From Fructilactobacillus ixorae (GTDB lineage Bacteria; Bacillota; Bacilli; Lactobacillales; Lactobacillaceae): a DNA stretch of 64,000 nt. Made by a program: the position numbers and the translations under genes. The notes under the pieces were generated by a model, which worked only from the letters and a program-made list of their open reading frames with translations, did no database searches and was not told the DNA's origin. Of the stretch, positions 61,230 through 64,000 are shown one piece after another. The first letter of the stretch is position 1, and each line of letters starts with the position of its first letter. The stretch is taken from the NCBI RefSeq assembly GCF_024029915.1, contig NZ_CP097478.1, positions 1 to 64,000 of the forward strand, read 5' to 3'.

Positions 61230-62528
61230 ATGTTAAGTAGCGATGAAGTGCGCAATAATCAGTTGGTGATCGGTGGCATTCCCGCCACGGAGCTCGCTGA
61301 TGAATATGGAACGCCGCTCCAAGTGTATGACGTGGCAAAAATCCGGCGCCAGATTCGGGCGTTTGCACGGGTCTTTGTGGAACAACACGTTGATTACGCC
61401 GTTAGTTATGCCAGTAAGGCTTTTGCGTGCGTAGCTATGTACCAAATTGTTAATCAAGAACATGTCCACATTGACGTGGTTTCTGCTGGTGAATTAGCGA
61501 CCGCGTTAGCAGCGGACTTTCCGATGGAGCGGGTTAGTTTTCACGGGAACAACAAGTCCTATGAAGAGTTACAAATGGCGATGCACCACCACGTGGGTAC
61601 GATTATCCTCGATAACTTCTACGAGATTGGGCTCCTTGCCCAGGTTCTCGAAGCAGCGGACGCGGAAGTAAACGTGATGCTACGGGTTTCTCCTGCCGTT
61701 TCCGCGCATACCCATGAATTTATTCAGACCGGTCAACAGGACAGTAAGTTTGGCTTTGACCTGCTGACCGGGCAGGCTGACCAGGCCTTGCAACAGGTCT
61801 TGGCGGAACCGCGGATGCACTTACAGGGAGTTCACTCTCACATTGGGTCCCAGATCTTTGCGACCGACGGTTTTAAGATTGAAACGCAGAAGCTGGTGCA
61901 CCTGATGCAACACTGGCGGGATGAATATGACTATCTTCCCCAAGTGATTAACGTCGGCGGGGGCTTTGGGATCCAGTATACAGATGCCGATCACCCCATT
62001 CGGCCCGAAGCGTTTGTCGAACAGATCATCACCACTTTGAAGACGGAAACGGCCGCGGCCAACTTACCCTTACCTGCGGTCTGGATTGAACCAGGGCGTT
62101 CGATTGCTGGACCGGCCGGGGTGAGCCTGTACCGGGTTGGTTCGCAAAAAACAATTCCAGCGGTTCGCAAGTACGTGGCAGTTGATGGCGGGATGGGTGA
62201 CAACATCCGTCCCGCGCTCTATGGGGCTGCTTACGAAGCGGTCGCTGCTGACAACGTGGCACCGACCGAAACTGAAGTGGTAACGGTCGCCGGGAAGTAC
62301 TGTGAATCAGGGGACATCTTAGTAAAGGATGCCACGCTCCCGCCCGTGCAAGCTGGGGACGTGATTGCGGTATTGGCCACGGGAGCCTACGGGTACTCAA
62401 TGGCATCTAACTATAACCGGAATCCCCGGCCCGCGGTTGTTTTCGTTGAAAATGGCAGCGCCCAAGTCGTGGTTAAGCGGGAAACCCTAGCTGATTTAAC
62501 CCGCCTCGACGTGAAACTAAGTGATTAA
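61230..62528 (+). CDS. lysA: Diaminopimelate decarboxylase
   Basis: PLP enzyme making L-lysine from meso-diaminopimelate. 432 residues: alanine-racemase-like barrel with PLP Lys63 in SYASKAFAC, glycine-rich phosphate loop GGGFGIQY, EPGRSIAGPAG, and C-terminal CESGD motif with the conserved Cys and the tyrosine in GAYGYSMASNYN. AGGAGG stands upstream of ATG 61230. First gene after the lysine riboswitch. Confidence 0.97.
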   Translation: MLSSDEVRNNQLVIGGIPATELADEYGTPLQVYDVAKIRRQIRAFARVFVEQHVDYAVSYASKAFACVAMYQIVNQEHVHIDVVSAGELATALAADFPMERVSFHGNNKSYEELQMAMHHHVGTIILDNFYEIGLLAQVLEAADAEVNVMLRVSPAVSAHTHEFIQTGQQDSKFGFDLLTGQADQALQQVLAEPRMHLQGVHSHIGSQIFATDGFKIETQKLVHLMQHWRDEYDYLPQVINVGGGFGIQYTDADHPIRPEAFVEQIITTLKTETAAANLPLPAVWIEPGRSIAGPAGVSLYRVGSQKTIPAVRKYVAVDGGMGDNIRPALYGAAYEAVAADNVAPTETEVVTVAGKYCESGDILVKDATLPPVQAGDVIAVLATGAYGYSMASNYNRNPRPAVVFVENGSAQVVVKRETLADLTRLDVKLSD

Positions 62529-62566
62529 GGAAGCAAAACTACTACTGACAAGCAAGGAGACAGAAC

Positions 62567-63274
62567 ATGGCGGAAATGAACGCACAAGAAATCATTCAAT
62601 TCATCGGAAATGCTGAAAAGAAAACCAACGTGAAGGTGTACCTGAAAGGCCAATTAGCTGACCTTGATTTTCCGGACGCGCTTAGACCATTTGTGAACGA
62701 CCAAACCGGGGTTGTTTTTGGGGACTGGAAAGACGTGCAACCATTCTTAGCAGCTAACCAAGCCCACCTTACGGATTACGAAATTGAAACCGATGGTCGC
62801 AACTCAGCGGTGCCGTTATTAGACACCAAGAACCTCGAAGCGCGGATCGAACCCGGTGCCATCATTCGGGACCAAGTTAAAATTGGGAAAGACGCCGTCA
62901 TCATGATGGGCGCCCTCATTAACATCGGGGCTGAGATTGGGGACGACTCCATGATCGACATGGGGGCCGTCCTTGGGGGCCGGGCCATGGTTGGTAAGCA
63001 CTCGCACATTGGGGCAGGCGCTGTGCTGGCTGGAGTGATTGAACCGGCCAGTGCTAAACCAGTCCAAATTGACGACGACGTCTTGGTTGGGGCCAACGCG
63101 GTCGTGATTGAAGGCGTTCACGTCGGGAAAGGTGCCGTCGTGGCCGCGGGGGCCGTGGTAACTGAGGACGTGGCTCCGTACACGGTCGTAGCCGGCATGC
63201 CTGCTAAAAAGGTGAAGGACGTGAACCAAAAGACCCGCGCAAAAACCAAACTGGAAGACGATTTGCGGGGGTAA
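62567..63274 (+). CDS. dapH: Tetrahydrodipicolinate N-acetyltransferase
   Basis: Acetylates tetrahydrodipicolinate at the start of the acetyl branch of diaminopimelate synthesis, typical for Bacillota. 235 residues with an N-terminal domain (about 1-85) and a left-handed beta-helix of hexapeptide repeats ([20 protein letters not shown] onward, residues about 88-200), then C-terminal [11 protein letters not shown]. It is also called DapD in many annotations. It starts 39 bases after lysA, in the same operon and thus under the riboswitch. Confidence 0.95.
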   Translation: MAEMNAQEIIQFIGNAEKKTNVKVYLKGQLADLDFPDALRPFVNDQTGVVFGDWKDVQPFLAANQAHLTDYEIETDGRNSAVPLLDTKNLEARIEPGAIIRDQVKIGKDAVIMMGALINIGAEIGDDSMIDMGAVLGGRAMVGKHSHIGAGAVLAGVIEPASAKPVQIDDDVLVGANAVVIEGVHVGKGAVVAAGAVVTEDVAPYTVVAGMPAKKVKDVNQKTRAKTKLEDDLRG

Positions 63275-63277
63275 ACC

Positions 63278-64000
63278 ATGACACTCGACTTACACAACCT
63301 CTACCGCGAATTACACCAGATTCCGGAACTAGCGCTCCACGAGTTTCAAACGCACGACCTCTTAATGAAGCAAATCACGACGTTAGCCACTGATTGCGGT
63401 TTCGTTGAGGTTCAGGTCCCAGAACAGTTACCGACGGCAATCTTAGTGTTACTGCACGGCACAGATCCGACCCGCACGATTGGGTACCGAACGGACATTG
63501 ATGCGTTACCGGTGACGGAAGCGACGGGCTTGCCGTTTGCTTCGCAGCATGAGGGACGGATGCACGCCTGTGGTCATGATGTGCACATGACCGTGGCAAT
63601 GGGAGTGCTGGCCCACTTCGTTGCGCATCAGCCCACCGATAACCTGTTATTCTTCTTTCAACCCGCTGAAGAGAGTCAAAACGGGGGCAAGCTGGCCTAC
63701 GAGGACGGCATCTTTACCGGTCAGTGGCGTCCTGATGAGTTCTACGGCCTTCACGATAATCCGCAACTTCCCGCCGGGGCGATTGGCTGCCGGATGGGAA
63801 CGCTATTTGCGGGGACCACGGAAGTGGACGTTCACTTTACGGGAACTCAGGGGCACGCGGCCTACCCGCAGTTTGCAAATGACATGGTGGTTGCCGCGAG
63901 CCAGTTCATTGGACAGGTGCAGACGATTGTGTCGCGAAGCGTGGATCCCATCGAAGGGGGCGTGATTACCTTCGGGCAGTTTAACGCCGGAACGATTCGG
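63278..64000 (+). CDS. N-acetyldiaminopimelate deacetylase (3' end cut by window)
   Basis: M20-family metallopeptidase removing acetyl from N-acetyl-L,L-diaminopimelate. 241 residues are seen, beginning [20 protein letters not shown]. Metal-binding motifs: HACGHDVHM (near 95) and PAEES (near 129), with YGLHD near 157 and the dimer-domain GTQGHAAYP near 191, all typical. Starts 3 bases after the dapH stop. The frame is open to the window end. The preceding genes fix the pathway, since M20 enzymes alone are hard to assign. Confidence 0.9.
   Translation, partial: MTLDLHNLYRELHQIPELALHEFQTHDLLMKQITTLATDCGFVEVQVPEQLPTAILVLLHGTDPTRTIGYRTDIDALPVTEATGLPFASQHEGRMHACGHDVHMTVAMGVLAHFVAHQPTDNLLFFFQPAEESQNGGKLAYEDGIFTGQWRPDEFYGLHDNPQLPAGAIGCRMGTLFAGTTEVDVHFTGTQGHAAYPQFANDMVVAASQFIGQVQTIVSRSVDPIEGGVITFGQFNAGTIR

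Overview
The window begins exactly at the dnaA start codon of a low-to-mid GC Gram-positive chromosome. Gene order is the classic Bacillota origin region: dnaA-dnaN-yaaA-recF-gyrB-gyrA-rpsF-ssb-rpsR-gdpP-rplI-dnaB, then the walRKHIJ block and rlmH. The 16S gene, pyruvate oxidase, haem catalase and one-tRNA-pair rRNA spacer point to Lactobacillaceae. The 16S 5' third (phrasing such as GGCGAACTGGTGAGTAACAC followed by ACCTGCCCAGAAGTAGGG) resembles the Fructilactobacillus/Apilactobacillus clade as I remember it. Coding GC looks mid-to-high 40s by eye, so a higher-GC Fructilactobacillus-like species is my best guess; this is inference, not a database match.

Layout. 1-14.2 kb: replication and ribosomal genes, with half of oriC (DnaA boxes, DnaA-trio, AT-rich stretch) between dnaA and dnaN. 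14.3-17.5 kb: guaC, an EamA exporter, a MenA-like prenyltransferase and tRNA-Lys. 17.7-24.2 kb: walRKHIJ, then about 500 non-coding bases packed with perfect DnaA boxes, then rlmH; the htrA gene usually found there is absent. 24.2-33.1 kb: a YibE/F pair, pyruvate oxidase with a cre site, a TauE/SafE permease, a 49-residue membrane protein, an MFS exporter and pepN. 33.2-38.7 kb: a complete rRNA operon (two promoters, 16S, tRNA-Ile, tRNA-Ala, 23S, 5S). 38.7-44.6 kb: a dicarboxylate/amino-acid symporter and carAB behind a structured leader and attenuator. 44.6-47.65 kb: an AT-rich island of decayed ISL3 and IS30-like transposase remnants surrounding an ASCH-domain gene and a truncated KMSKS-bearing fragment. 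47.65-58.3 kb: accessory metabolism and stress genes (nucleotidase/MFS pair, cadD, two FMN reductases, catalase, deoxyribonucleotidase, class II aldolase) and a PadR-DUF1700-DUF4097 envelope module. 58.4-64 kb: lysine/diaminopimelate genes, lysC-dapF on the minus strand and lysA-dapH-deacetylase on the plus strand behind a lysine riboswitch.

How it works together. Three copies of one parS variant (6.18, 15.29 and 44.56 kb) mark the origin domain for ParB/SMC. The dnaA-dnaN gap and the pre-rlmH gap both carry DnaA boxes, so initiation control may be split between oriC and a DnaA-titrating or regulatory cluster about 22 kb away. Pyruvate oxidase makes H2O2 and acetyl-phosphate, while the catalase 26 kb away removes H2O2 if haem is available.

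Most noteworthy: the DnaA-box cluster before rlmH; the carAB leader with two CNGNGA-hexaloop hairpins and a mutually exclusive antiterminator; the ASCH/KMSKS gene pair in the IS island; the PadR gene that appears to begin at a non-AUG codon; and the direct repeat around the katA promoter. All calls come from reading the sequence; no database search was done.
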